A DNA stretch of 64,000 bases from Promicromonospora sukumoe (GTDB taxonomy: Bacteria > Actinomycetota > Actinomycetes > Actinomycetales > Cellulomonadaceae): positions 1,116,001 to 1,180,000 of the forward strand of contig NZ_JACGWV010000001.1 in NCBI RefSeq assembly GCF_014137995.1, given 5' to 3'. A program made the translations under genes and the position numbers. How positions within the stretch are numbered: position 1 is the first letter of the stretch; the number at the start of each line of letters is the position of its first letter. Below, one piece after another: positions 36,078 to 45,163 of the stretch. The notes below the pieces were generated by a model. It had not been told where the DNA came from and searched no databases. It saw only the letters and a list, made by a program, of their open reading frames with translations.

Positions 36078-36454
36078 CAGACGACGGAACCCGTGTACTT
36101 CTCGCCCGGGCCCTCGCCCGGCGCGTCGGGGATGACGGAGGCCTCGCGGAACGCGAGCTGGAGGCTGCGCAGGCCGTCGCGCAGGGAGCGCGCGTGCTGG
36201 TTGCCGATGTCGGGGGCGCTCGCGACCACCAGGGCGGCCAGCGCCGTGATCAGCTTGCGTGCCTCGTCGAGGTCCTTGAGCTCCTCGGCGTCCTCGCCCT
36301 CGGCCAGGCCGCACTTCACCGCCGCCGCGCTCATCAGGTGGACGGCCGCGGTCGTGATGACCTCGACCGCGGCGACCTCCGCGATGTCCCGCGTGGCCTG
36401 GTCGGTGCCCACCGGAGCCTCGAAGCCGGTGGGTGTCTCGTCACTCGTGCTCAT
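36077..36454 (-). CDS. DUF1844-family protein
   Basis: 125 residues, helical (VAAVEVITTAAVHLMSAAAVKCGL, LDEARKLITALAALVVASAPDIG, LRDGLRSLQLAFREASV). DUF1844 proteins are short, conserved in Actinobacteria, of unknown role, and usually lie between sseB-type genes and infC. Here it is on the opposite strand to sseB, with two genes intervening and no infC in the window. ATG 36454 is preferred, with AAAGGA eight bases upstream; another ATG nine bases earlier is possible. Confidence 0.8.
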   Translation of the reverse strand: MSTSDETPTGFEAPVGTDQATRDIAEVAAVEVITTAAVHLMSAAAVKCGLAEGEDAEELKDLDEARKLITALAALVVASAPDIGNQHARSLRDGLRSLQLAFREASVIPDAPGEGPGEKYTGSVV

Positions 36455-36595
36455 GGGCACCATCCTTTCATCCCCCCGGGGGTGTGGACGCCCACCGGAC
36501 GCCACACCGCACGCCCACCGAACGCCCGCCGGACGAGGACGACGGTCTGGGTTAGCCTGCGTGCGTTCAACGGTGAAACAGGGGAGGCCCTTTCG

Positions 36596-39500
36596 ATGCA
36601 CGACGACATCACACTGACCACCGGGCGCGCGCACCGGGTGCTGACGGAGCGGATCTGGCCGGCGGTCTATTCGACGTCGGTACCGCTCGACGTCGAGTGG
36701 CACGCCCTGCCGGGCGAGCCGATCCCGCCGGCCGAGGGCCTCGCCCTCACGATGGAGCCGTACGAGGTGGGCACCCCGTGGGGCCCGGCGTGGGCCACCA
36801 CCTGGTTCCGGCTGACGGGCACGGTGCCCGCGGAGTGGGCCGGACGCACGGTCGAGGCCGTGGTCGACCTGGGCTTCGACGTCGACCGGACCGGCTTCCA
36901 GGCCGAGGCCCTGGTCTACCGCCCCGACGGCACCCCGGTGAAGTCCATCAACCCGCGCAACCAGCACGTCGTCGTCGCCGACGCCGCGGCCGGCGGCGAG
37001 CAGGTCGAGCTGTACCTGGAGGCGGCGTCCAACCCGGTGCTGCTGGGGCACAACGTGTTCGAGCGGACCACGGAGGGCGACACCACCACCTCGTCCCCGC
37101 ACCCGCTGTACACGACCCGCCGCATCGACCTCGCGGTCTTCGAGTCCGAGGTGCACGACCTCGCGCTCGACGTCGAGGTGCTGCTGGGTCTCCAGGCCGA
37201 GCTGCCCACCGGACCGCGCCGGATGCGGATCCTCCAGGCGCTCGACGACGCCCTCGACGTGCTCGACCTCCAGCGCATCCCCGAGACCGCCGCCGCGGCC
37301 CGGGCCGCGCTCGCGGACGTGCTGGCCAGCCCGGCCGAGCACAGCGCCCACGAGGTCTCCGCCGTCGGGCACGCGCACATCGACTCCGCCTGGCTGTGGC
37401 CCGTGCGCGAGACGATCCGCAAGGTCGCCCGCACGACGTCGTCCATGGCGGACCTCATCGAGCGCACCGACGACTTCGTCTACGGCATGTCGTCCGCGCA
37501 GCAGTACGCGTGGGTCAAGGAGCACCGGCCCGAGGTGTGGGCCCGCGTCAAGGAGGCCGTCGCCTCCGGCCGGTTCCTGCCGCTGGGCGGCATGTGGGTC
37601 GAGTCCGACACCGTGATGCCGTCGGGCGAGGCGCTGGTGCGCCAGTTCTCCCAGGGGCAGCGGTTCTTCGAGCGCGAGTTCGGCCTGCGCTCCCACGGGG
37701 TGTGGCTGCCCGACTCGTTCGGCTACTCGCCGGCCCTGCCGCAGCTCGTGCGCCGCGCCGGGTTCGACTGGTTCTTCACGCAGAAGATCTCCTGGAACCA
37801 GGTCAACGTCTTCCCGCACCACACGTTCTGGTGGGAGGGCATCGACGGGTCGCGCGTGCTGACGCACTTCCCGCCGATGGACACCTACAACTCGGAGCTC
37901 TCGGGCGAGGAGCTCGCCAAGGCGACCCGCCAGTTCCGCGAGTCGCGCCGCGCCACGGGCTCGATCGCTCCCGTCGGATACGGCGACGGCGGCGGCGGCA
38001 CCACCCGCGAGATGACGGGCCGGGCCAAGCGGCTCGCGAGCCTGGAGGGCAGCGCCAAGGTGCGCTGGGAGCACCCGGACGCGTTCTTCGAGCGCGCTCG
38101 CGGGGAGCTGGTCGCGTCCGGGACGGATGACAGCGCTGTCTGGGTGGGCGAGCTCTACCTGGAGCTGCACCGCGCCACGCTGACGTCGCAGCACCGGACC
38201 AAGCAGGGCAACCGCCGCAACGAGCAGCTCCTGGTCGAGGCCGAGGCCTGGGCGGCCACGGCGTCGGCCCGGACCGGGGCGGACTACCCCTACGAGGAGC
38301 TCGACGCCCTGTGGCAGCAGGTCCTGCTGCTCCAGTTCCACGACATCCTGCCGGGCACGTCCATCGCCTGGGTGCACCGCGAGGCCGTGGCGCAGCACGC
38401 CGCGATCACCGAGGGTGCGCAGGCGATCATCGACCGCGCGCTGCGGGCCCTGGTCGGCGAGGGCGAGGTGGCCCTGCGGGCCAACCCCGCCGTCTTCGCG
38501 CAGGCGGGCGTGCCGGCCCTCGGCGTGGCCCCGGCGTCCGCCCCGGCCGCGGCGTCGAGCACGCTGGAGGAGCTGCCCGACGGCGGGTACGTCCTGGCGA
38601 ACGAGCTGGTGCGGATCACGCTGGACGCCGCCGGGCACGTCACCGCCGCCGTCGACCTGGCCACCGGCCGGGACGCGGTGGCGCCCGGCCGGGACGCCAA
38701 CGTGCTGCAGCTCCACCAGGACTTCCCGAACAAGTGGGACGCCTGGGACGTCGACCGGTTCTACCGCAACTCGGTGACCGACCTGCGCGAGGCGGAGAAG
38801 GTCACCGCCGCGGTGGAGGACGGCGTGGCCGTGGTGACGGTGCGCCGGCAGTTCTCGGCCTCCAGCCTGGAACAGGTGATCACGCTCGCGCCGGGCAGCC
38901 GCACCCTGGAGGTCGACCTGCGCACCGACTGGCACGAGACCGAGAAGTTCCTCAAGGTCGCCTTCCCGCTCGACGTGCGCGCCGAGCACGTGGCCGCCGA
39001 GACACAGTTCGGGTTCCACAAGCGGGTCACGCACACCAACACGAGCTGGGAGGCCGCCAAGTTCGAGACGTCGATGCACAAGTGGCTGCTCGCGGAGGAG
39101 CCGGGCTTCGGCGTCGGGCTCGTCAACGACTCGTCGTACGCCTACGACGTGACGCGCGAGGTGTCCGAGCACGGTGTCGCCCCGTCGCCGGGCGCGCCGG
39201 AGGTGACGACGACCGTGCGGCTGTCGCTGCTGCGGGCGCCCCGGTTCCCCGACCCGGAGACCGACCAGGGCCTCCAGACGCACCGGTACGGCCTGGTCGT
39301 CGGCGCGGACACCGCGGTGGCGACCGAGGCCGGGGCGACGTTCGGCGCGCGTCCGCGCGAGCTGCGCGGCGCGTCCGGCGTCGAGCCGCTGGTGGGCGTG
39401 ACCGGCGGCGTCACGCTGTCGGCGGTCAAGCTCGCCGACGACCGGTCGGGTGACCTCGTGGTGCGCGTCTACGAGGCGCACGGCCGCCGCGCGTCGGGCA

Positions 39501-39706
39501 CCGTGACGGTGGCCGCGCCCGTGAGCGGCGCCCGGACCGTCAGCCTCATCGAGGACGGCATCGTGGGCGACGTGGAGGGCGGCGTCGAGGGCGGCGTCGA
39601 GGGCGGCGCCGACGGTGGCGCGGTCGCGGGGCTGACGGCGGACGGCACGGTGCCACTCGACCTGGGCCCGTTCGAGGTGCGCACGCTGCGGTTCACGCGC
39701 GCCTGA
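36596..39706 (+). CDS. GH38 alpha-mannosidase
   Basis: 1036 residues, no signal peptide, so cytoplasmic. The N-terminal beta domain is followed by the GH38 catalytic domain: Zn-binding GHAHIDSAWLWPV (about 258), nucleophile Asp in WLPDSFGYSPALPQL (about 371), and further conserved FHDILPGTS (about 580). C-terminal beta-sandwich domains follow. A low-complexity GGVEGGVEGGADGG insert lies near the end. It probably trims alpha-mannosides imported from mannan or N-glycans, alongside the GH92 downstream. Start ATG 36596 follows GGGGAGG. Its 141-base divergent gap with DUF1844 holds the promoters. Confidence 0.93.
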   Translation: MHDDITLTTGRAHRVLTERIWPAVYSTSVPLDVEWHALPGEPIPPAEGLALTMEPYEVGTPWGPAWATTWFRLTGTVPAEWAGRTVEAVVDLGFDVDRTGFQAEALVYRPDGTPVKSINPRNQHVVVADAAAGGEQVELYLEAASNPVLLGHNVFERTTEGDTTTSSPHPLYTTRRIDLAVFESEVHDLALDVEVLLGLQAELPTGPRRMRILQALDDALDVLDLQRIPETAAAARAALADVLASPAEHSAHEVSAVGHAHIDSAWLWPVRETIRKVARTTSSMADLIERTDDFVYGMSSAQQYAWVKEHRPEVWARVKEAVASGRFLPLGGMWVESDTVMPSGEALVRQFSQGQRFFEREFGLRSHGVWLPDSFGYSPALPQLVRRAGFDWFFTQKISWNQVNVFPHHTFWWEGIDGSRVLTHFPPMDTYNSELSGEELAKATRQFRESRRATGSIAPVGYGDGGGGTTREMTGRAKRLASLEGSAKVRWEHPDAFFERARGELVASGTDDSAVWVGELYLELHRATLTSQHRTKQGNRRNEQLLVEAEAWAATASARTGADYPYEELDALWQQVLLLQFHDILPGTSIAWVHREAVAQHAAITEGAQAIIDRALRALVGEGEVALRANPAVFAQAGVPALGVAPASAPAAASSTLEELPDGGYVLANELVRITLDAAGHVTAAVDLATGRDAVAPGRDANVLQLHQDFPNKWDAWDVDRFYRNSVTDLREAEKVTAAVEDGVAVVTVRRQFSASSLEQVITLAPGSRTLEVDLRTDWHETEKFLKVAFPLDVRAEHVAAETQFGFHKRVTHTNTSWEAAKFETSMHKWLLAEEPGFGVGLVNDSSYAYDVTREVSEHGVAPSPGAPEVTTTVRLSLLRAPRFPDPETDQGLQTHRYGLVVGADTAVATEAGATFGARPRELRGASGVEPLVGVTGGVTLSAVKLADDRSGDLVVRVYEAHGRRASGTVTVAAPVSGARTVSLIEDGIVGDVEGGVEGGVEGGADGGAVAGLTADGTVPLDLGPFEVRTLRFTRA

Positions 39707-39720
39707 CCCGCTCCTCGCGC

Positions 39721-39764
39721 GTGTCAGACCTACAGGTCACCCGGGTGACCTGTAGGTCTGACAC
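39721..39764. terminator. 44-base perfect palindrome after GH38 (GTGTCAGAC family, copy 2)
   Basis: Two 22-base arms meet without a loop, starting GTGTCAGACCTACAGGTC. It separates the GH38 gene from the SBP promoter and is the cleanest member of the family. Confidence 0.8.
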
Positions 39765-39780
39765 GAGGTTCGTGCCAGCC

Positions 39781-39833
39781 TTGACACCGGCGGGCACCGG
39801 CGAAGACTCTTTGGTCCTCGCTGAAGCGCTTTC
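39781..39833 (+). promoter_or_regulatory. Promoter with LacI-like operator before the sugar-binding protein
   Basis: TTGACA (39781-39786), 16 bases, AAGACT (39803-39808) form a promoter. Just downstream, TGAAGCGCTTTCG (core AAGCGCTT, CG centre, 39824-39831) matches the LacI-family operator pattern. Repression relieved by a mannoside is inferred. No LacI gene is in the window. Confidence 0.6.
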
Positions 39834-39904
39834 GTCGTGCGGTGGCGACCACACGCCCACCGGAGATCCCCAGACGCGACGAGGCCTCTGCCGGAAGGAC
39901 TGTC

Positions 39905-41191
39905 ATGAGCATCACCAGGATCGGGGCCGCGGGAGCCGCCCTGACCATGCTGGCCGCGCTCGGCGGCTGCGGCCTCAACGGCTCCGGCACCACCGACCCG
40001 GACGGCGGGGCGGACCCGACGACCGACGTGACCGGCGCGGTCACCCTCCAGACGTGGGCGCTCCAGCCCCGCTACACGGAGTACGTCGAGGGCGTCATCG
40101 CCGCCTTCGAGGAGCAGTACCCGGGCACCCAGGTCACCTGGCTCGACCAGCCCGGCGACAACTACTCGGAGAAGGTGCTGGAGCAGGCCGCGGGGGGCGA
40201 GCTGCCCGACGTCACGAACCTGCCCCCGGACTTCGCGCTCTCCCTCGCGCGCGAGGGCCTGCTCACCGACATCACCACCGTCGACGACACCCTCGCGCAG
40301 ACCTATGTGCCCGGGGCGCTCGCGGCCTACCGGTACGCGGGCCTCGAGGGCACGTACGGCTTCCCCTGGTACCTGACCACGGACGTGAACTACTGGAACA
40401 CCGAGATGCTCGTGGGCGCCGGGCTCGACCCGGCCAACCCGCCGACCACCCTCGACGAGCTCGTCGCGCAGGCCCGGACCATGCACGACGCGACCGGCGG
40501 GTACCTCATGAGCCGCAAGCCCGGCCTGGGCGACCTCGCGGCGGCCGGCATCCCCCTGCTGTCCGACGACGGCGCCGAGTTCACGTTCAACACGCCGGAG
40601 GCGGCCGCGCTCCTGGACGTCTACCGGGACGCCTACGCCGAGGGGCTCATGCCGGACGACGTGCTCACCGACGCCTACCTCGGCAACGGCCAGCTCTTCA
40701 CCGACGGCAAGGTGGCCTGGTCGACCGGCGGCGGCAACTTCATCAACAGCGCGGTGGCGAACAACCCGGCGCTGGAGGGCAAGATCGCGTCCTCGCCGTA
40801 CATGGGCGACACCCCGCTGTACGTGCAGGGCCTGTCCGTCTCGAACCAGTCGGAGCACCTGCCCACGGCGGTGGCGCTGGCCCGGTTCGTCACGAACGCG
40901 GCCAACCAGGAGGCGTTCTCCGCGGAGGTGCCCGGCGTCTTCCCGTCCACGGCGTCCTCGCAGGAGAACCCGGACCTGTCCGAGAGCGACGGCTCGCCCC
41001 AGGGCGACGCCAAGGCCATCGCGTTCAGCAACCTCACCACGGCACGGGTGCTCCAGCCGGTCGAGGTCAGCGAGGAGATGACCACCATCATCAACCAGCA
41101 GTTCGCGGCGGCCATCGCGGGGGACCGGACCTCGCAGGACGCCCTCGACGCGGCGGTCGACGAGTGCAACAAGCTGCTCGCCGACCTGTGA
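39905..41191 (+). CDS. Family 1 extracellular sugar-binding lipoprotein of an ABC importer
   Basis: 428 residues with a lipobox (LAALGGC-G), then a family 1 solute-binding fold: FEEQYPGTQVTWLDQPGDNY, FPWYLTTDVNYWNTEML, FTDGKVAWSTGGGNF, and VALARFVTNAANQEAFSAEVPG. Location between GH38 and GH92 points to mannose-containing oligosaccharides, which is inference. GGAAGGAC precedes the ATG. The two permease genes normally following such a gene are absent; a 58-codon frame and then GH92 follow instead. Confidence 0.9.
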   Translation: MSITRIGAAGAALTMLAALGGCGLNGSGTTDPDGGADPTTDVTGAVTLQTWALQPRYTEYVEGVIAAFEEQYPGTQVTWLDQPGDNYSEKVLEQAAGGELPDVTNLPPDFALSLAREGLLTDITTVDDTLAQTYVPGALAAYRYAGLEGTYGFPWYLTTDVNYWNTEMLVGAGLDPANPPTTLDELVAQARTMHDATGGYLMSRKPGLGDLAAAGIPLLSDDGAEFTFNTPEAAALLDVYRDAYAEGLMPDDVLTDAYLGNGQLFTDGKVAWSTGGGNFINSAVANNPALEGKIASSPYMGDTPLYVQGLSVSNQSEHLPTAVALARFVTNAANQEAFSAEVPGVFPSTASSQENPDLSESDGSPQGDAKAIAFSNLTTARVLQPVEVSEEMTTIINQQFAAAIAGDRTSQDALDAAVDECNKLLADL

Positions 41192-41364
41192 GCGCACCCC
41201 CGCCGCCGCACGACACCGGGCACCGGCCCGGCCCGAACACCAGGGCGGTCCCCGCCCTCGACGAAAGGCCCACTGCAATCTGCTACGACACCGACGTCGC
41301 CGCGCCCGCGGCCGTCACCGCACTGTCCTTCCCTGGCCCGACGACGGCGGAGGTCGCGGCATGA
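41188..41364 (+). CDS. Possible 58-residue frame bridging the SBP and GH92 genes
   Basis: GTG 41188 overlaps the SBP stop by 4 bases, and its own stop overlaps the GH92 ATG by 4 bases. The frame fills the gap exactly. The product is Pro/Ala-rich with no domain. Its start resembles the disordered N-terminus of a permease and its end looks unrelated, so it may be the fused remnant of a deletion rather than a functional gene. No ribosome site beyond coupling is seen. Confidence 0.35.
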   Translation: MSAPPPPHDTGHRPGPNTRAVPALDERPTAICYDTDVAAPAAVTALSFPGPTTAEVAA

Positions 41365-44300
41365 CCGGCCCCGCCCACGTCCCCGCCGGCCGCCCCTGCG
41401 CAGGCCTGACCAGCGAGAACGCGACCCTGGTGCGGCACCACGGCGAGGGCCGGACCGTGCTGCTCGACGGCCTGGACCTGCCCGTCGAGGCCGGCACCGA
41501 GCTGCGCTACGCCGTCCTGCCGGTGCTCGACGAGAAGCTGACCTACGCCTCCACGTACGTGGGGCTCGACCTGCTGCTCGACGACGGCACCTGGGTCGCG
41601 GGGACCGAGACCGGCCGCGCGCTGGGGGACCAGCACGGGATGCCGGCCACCGCCGTCGGGCAGGGGGACGCGCGCATCCTGGTGCCCGACCACTGGAACC
41701 TGGTCCGCGTGGACCTGACCCCGGTGGCGCAGGCCCTGCCCGGCCGTCGCGTGCGCGCCGTCGCCGTCGTCACCGCCGCGCCGGACGGCGGGGTCAGCGA
41801 GGTGTGGCTCGACACCGTGTCCGTGGGGCCCCGCGCCGTGCGCACCGGCACCGGCCGCACCGACCTCGTGGACACCCGCCGCGGCACCCACTCCACGGGC
41901 GCCTACTCGCGCGGCAACAACGTGCCCGCCGCCGCCGTGCCGAACGGCTTCACGATGTGGGTCCCGCTGACCGACGCCGCCTCCGAGCGCTGGCTCTACT
42001 CCTGGGCCGCGCACAACGGCCCGGACAACCGGCCGCGCCTGCAGGGCGTGGGCATCTCGCACGAGCCGAGCCCCTGGATGGGGGACCGCGACCAGCTCGC
42101 GTTCCACCTGGTGCCCGCCTCCGCCTCGGGCGACGGCGAGGTCCCGGACGCGGGTCTGGCGGCCCGGTCCGTCGGCTTCTCGCACGACGACGAGACCGCC
42201 CGGCCGCACCGCTACGACGTCGGGCTGGACGGCGGCGCCCGCGTCGCCGTCGCGGCGTCCGACCACGGCGGCGTGCTCCGGTTCACCTTCCCGCCCGGCG
42301 CCACGAAGGGCCACCTGCTGATCGACGCCGTGGGTGACACCGGCGCGGACGGTGCGCCCGTCTCCGTGACCGTGCACGACGACGGCACGTTCACCGGCTG
42401 GAGCGACCACGGCAGCCCGCTGTCGGTGGGGCGCAGCCGCATGTACGTCGTCGGGCGGATCTCTCGGCCGGTGCTGGGCACGGGCCGGGCGCGGGGGCGG
42501 GAGCACGCGACGTACGCGACGGTGGCGCTGGACGCTGCTTCCGCGAGCGGTGCCGATGCTGCGGCGAACCGGGCTGTCGAGGTGCGCGTGGCGACGTCGT
42601 ACATCAGCGAGGAGCTCGCCCGGCTCGCCCTGGAACGCGAGGTGTCCGGCACCTTCGAGGAGGTCGCCGACGCCGCCCGCACGCTGTGGGAGGACCGCCT
42701 CGGCGTGCTCGACGTCGACGGCGCGTCCGAGGAGCAGCAGGTCACGCTCTACTCGAACCTGTACCGGCTGAACCTGTACCCGTCGTCGTACACCGAGGTG
42801 GGGGCCGACGGCGAGGCCGTGCACGCCTCGCCCGTGCTCGACGGCGCCCCCGCGGTGCCCGGGGAGATGTTCGTCAACCACGGGTTCTGGGACACCTACC
42901 GCACCTGCTGGCCGGCCTACGCGCTGCTCTACCCGGAGGTCGCCGGACGGCTCGCCGACGGGTTCGTGCAGCAGTACCGCGAGGGCGGCTGGGTCGCCCG
43001 CTGGTCGTCGCCGGGCTACGCCGACCTGATGACGGGCACGTCGTCCGACGTCGCCTTCGCCGACCTGTACCTGCGCGGCGTCGACCTGCCCGACCCGCTC
43101 GCCACGTACGACGCCGGGCTGCGGAACGCGACGGCGCTGCCCACACGCTCCGGCGTCGGCCGCAAGGGCCAGGACTTCGCGCTCACGAACGGCTGGGTGC
43201 CGCGCGACGTCGAGGAGTCCGTGTCGTGGAGCCTGGAGGGCTACATCAACGATGCCGGGCTGGCCAAGATGGCGCAGGCGCTCGCGGACGCGCCCGGCAC
43301 GCCCGACGAGCGGCGTCGGGCTCTGCGCGACGAGGCCGCCTACCTGCGGCAGAGCGCGTTCGGGTACGTGCACCTCTTCGACGCCGCAACCGGGTTCTTC
43401 CGGGGACGCGGGCGGGACGGGGCGTTCGACCCGGCACCGTTCGACCCGGACGCGTGGGGCGGCGACTACACCGAGTCGGACGCCTGGAACTTCCTGTTCC
43501 ACCCCGTGCACGACGGCGCGGGCCTCGCCGCGCTGCACGGCGGGCGCGCCGGGCTGGAGCGGCTGCTGGAGCGGTTCTTCGCCGAGCCCGAGCAGGCCGA
43601 CAAGCCCGGCAGCTACGGCACAGCGATCCACGAGATGTTCGAGGCGCGCGACGTGCGCCTGGGCCAGCTCGGCCAGTCGAACCAGGTGTCGCACCACATC
43701 GCGTGGACGTGGTCGGTCGCCGGGCGGCCCGACCGCACCCAGGAGGTCGTGCGCGAGATCCTGACCCGGCTGTGGACCGGCAACGACATCGGCCAGGGTT
43801 ACCACGGCGACGAGGACAACGGCGAGATGTCGGCCTGGTACATCCTCGCCGCGCTCGGCCTGTACCCCCTGGAGATCGGGTCGCCGCGGTGGGCGGTCAC
43901 GTCGCCGCTCTTCGAGCGCGCCGTGGTGCACCGGCCCGACGGCGACCTTGTGATCGAGGCCCCGGGCGCGGCCGAGCGGCTGTACGTGGCGGGACTCGAG
44001 GTGTCGGCTGGTGCTGGTGCTGGTGCTGGTGCTGGTGCTGGCCGCGTCGTGGTCGAGCCGTCGGTCGACAACGCCGACCTGGTCGGGGGAGCGACCCTCC
44101 GCTTCGCCCTGTCGGACGTGCCGACCCGCTGGGGTGTGCTTGAGGACGACGTTGTAGGTGAGGGTGCTGATGCCGTGGTCGGTGTTGCCGCACCTGGTGC
44201 CGTCGTCGTCGGTGCCGGTGCTGCCTTTGCTGGTGCTGCCGGTGCCGGGGCCGATGGCGCCGGTGCTCTCCGGCCGGCGTCCGACCGACCGTGGCGGCGA

Positions 44301-44672
44301 GCCGACGGCGGCTGGCGCAGTGCCGAGGGCAGCGCGCTGCCGCACCTGACCGACGGCGACCTCACGGCGTCGGCGGAGGTGAACGGCACTCTCGAGTGGG
44401 CGCCCGCAGCAGACACCCCGGCAGACGTCCCGGCAGACGCGGTGCTGCGCGCCTACACGCTGACCTCGGGTGCGTTTCCTGACAGGGCGCCGTCGGCGTG
44501 GCGACTGGTCGCGGCCGACGGCCGGGTGCTCGACGAGCGGTCGGGCGAGGAGTGGCGCTGGCCCAGCCAGCTGCGCCCGTTCGTGCTCGACGAGCCCGTC
44601 CCGCTGACCGCCGTCCGGCTGGAACTCACCGACTCGGGCGCCCTGACCCAGATCGAGCTCCTCCTGGCCTGA
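41361..44672 (+). CDS. GH92 alpha-mannosidase
   Basis: 1103 residues, no signal peptide. The N-terminal region (1-170) resembles a carbohydrate-binding or beta domain. The GH92 beta-sandwich and (alpha/alpha)6 domain follow, with THSTGAYSRGNNVPAAAVPNGF, FVNHGFWDTYRTCWPAYALLYPE, and the catalytic signature GDEDNGEMSAWY (about residue 815). The C-terminal 230 residues are low-complexity Ala/Gly plus a further beta domain. GH92 enzymes are Ca-dependent exo-alpha-mannosidases, mostly alpha-1,2. Cytoplasmic location matches the GH38 partner. A (GGTGCT)n tract near 44011-44040 encodes AGAGAGAG. Confidence 0.92.
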   Translation: MTGPAHVPAGRPCAGLTSENATLVRHHGEGRTVLLDGLDLPVEAGTELRYAVLPVLDEKLTYASTYVGLDLLLDDGTWVAGTETGRALGDQHGMPATAVGQGDARILVPDHWNLVRVDLTPVAQALPGRRVRAVAVVTAAPDGGVSEVWLDTVSVGPRAVRTGTGRTDLVDTRRGTHSTGAYSRGNNVPAAAVPNGFTMWVPLTDAASERWLYSWAAHNGPDNRPRLQGVGISHEPSPWMGDRDQLAFHLVPASASGDGEVPDAGLAARSVGFSHDDETARPHRYDVGLDGGARVAVAASDHGGVLRFTFPPGATKGHLLIDAVGDTGADGAPVSVTVHDDGTFTGWSDHGSPLSVGRSRMYVVGRISRPVLGTGRARGREHATYATVALDAASASGADAAANRAVEVRVATSYISEELARLALEREVSGTFEEVADAARTLWEDRLGVLDVDGASEEQQVTLYSNLYRLNLYPSSYTEVGADGEAVHASPVLDGAPAVPGEMFVNHGFWDTYRTCWPAYALLYPEVAGRLADGFVQQYREGGWVARWSSPGYADLMTGTSSDVAFADLYLRGVDLPDPLATYDAGLRNATALPTRSGVGRKGQDFALTNGWVPRDVEESVSWSLEGYINDAGLAKMAQALADAPGTPDERRRALRDEAAYLRQSAFGYVHLFDAATGFFRGRGRDGAFDPAPFDPDAWGGDYTESDAWNFLFHPVHDGAGLAALHGGRAGLERLLERFFAEPEQADKPGSYGTAIHEMFEARDVRLGQLGQSNQVSHHIAWTWSVAGRPDRTQEVVREILTRLWTGNDIGQGYHGDEDNGEMSAWYILAALGLYPLEIGSPRWAVTSPLFERAVVHRPDGDLVIEAPGAAERLYVAGLEVSAGAGAGAGAGAGRVVVEPSVDNADLVGGATLRFALSDVPTRWGVLEDDVVGEGADAVVGVAAPGAVVVGAGAAFAGAAGAGADGAGALRPASDRPWRRADGGWRSAEGSALPHLTDGDLTASAEVNGTLEWAPAADTPADVPADAVLRAYTLTSGAFPDRAPSAWRLVAADGRVLDERSGEEWRWPSQLRPFVLDEPVPLTAVRLELTDSGALTQIELLLA

Positions 44673-44732
44673 CCCTTCGCAGCTCCGACGGCGGCACCCA
44701 CTCACGCCGTCCCCGGTGTCGGGCCCGAACCC

Positions 44733-44809
44733 GAAGTGCGCTTCTACCCAGTCATTACGCCCGAAAGCAGCCTGGTTCCGGGCCGAATGACTGGGTAGAA
44801 GCGCACTTC
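44733..44809. repeat. Palindromic repeat, TCTACCCAGTCATT family, copy a
   Basis: 24-base perfect outer arms (GAAGTGCGCTTCTACCCAGT and on) with an imperfect inner stem, 61 bases after the GH92 stop. It may terminate GH92. It belongs to a dispersed family with members at 44952 and 57419-57653. Confidence 0.75.
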
Positions 44810-44867
44810 CGTGTACCTGTGCGGCGGAGCCGGACGGGAGGCGCGGGGAGAACATGCGCGATCGGGA

Positions 44868-44908
44868 TGCGTTGCTCTCGGTAGACATTGTCGACCGAGC
44901 GCAATGCA
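44868..44908. repeat. Unrelated inverted repeat
   Basis: Fifteen-base arms (TGCGTTGCTCTCGGT) with one mismatch and one G-T pair around an 11-base loop, located between copies a and b of the larger repeat family. Confidence 0.55.
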
Positions 44909-44951
44909 CCTCTGAGCGATGGGGGCTCCGCAGACCGCGGCCCGCGGGAAG

Positions 44952-45022
44952 GTGCGCTTCTACCCAGTCATTACGCCCGAAAACAGCCCGGTTCCGGGCC
45001 CAATGACTGGGTAGAAGCGCAC
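44952..45022. repeat. Palindromic repeat, TCTACCCAGTCATT family, copy b
   Basis: Perfect 21-base arms GTGCGCTTCTACCCAGTCAT+T (44952-44972) and its complement (45002-45022), same orientation and layout as copy a. Between 45023 and 45163 I see no gene or clear signal. Confidence 0.75.
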
Positions 45023-45163
45023 ATCCGTGTGCCCCGGCGGCGATGCCCATGGGGGGACGGCGACGCCAACCAGGGGAGGGCTCGCCCGGGCTGCGCCGGC
45101 CCCAGGTGTGTGCTCCGGGCCACCACGCCCTCCATGTGCTCGGGTCTTGCATGTCTGTCCGCC

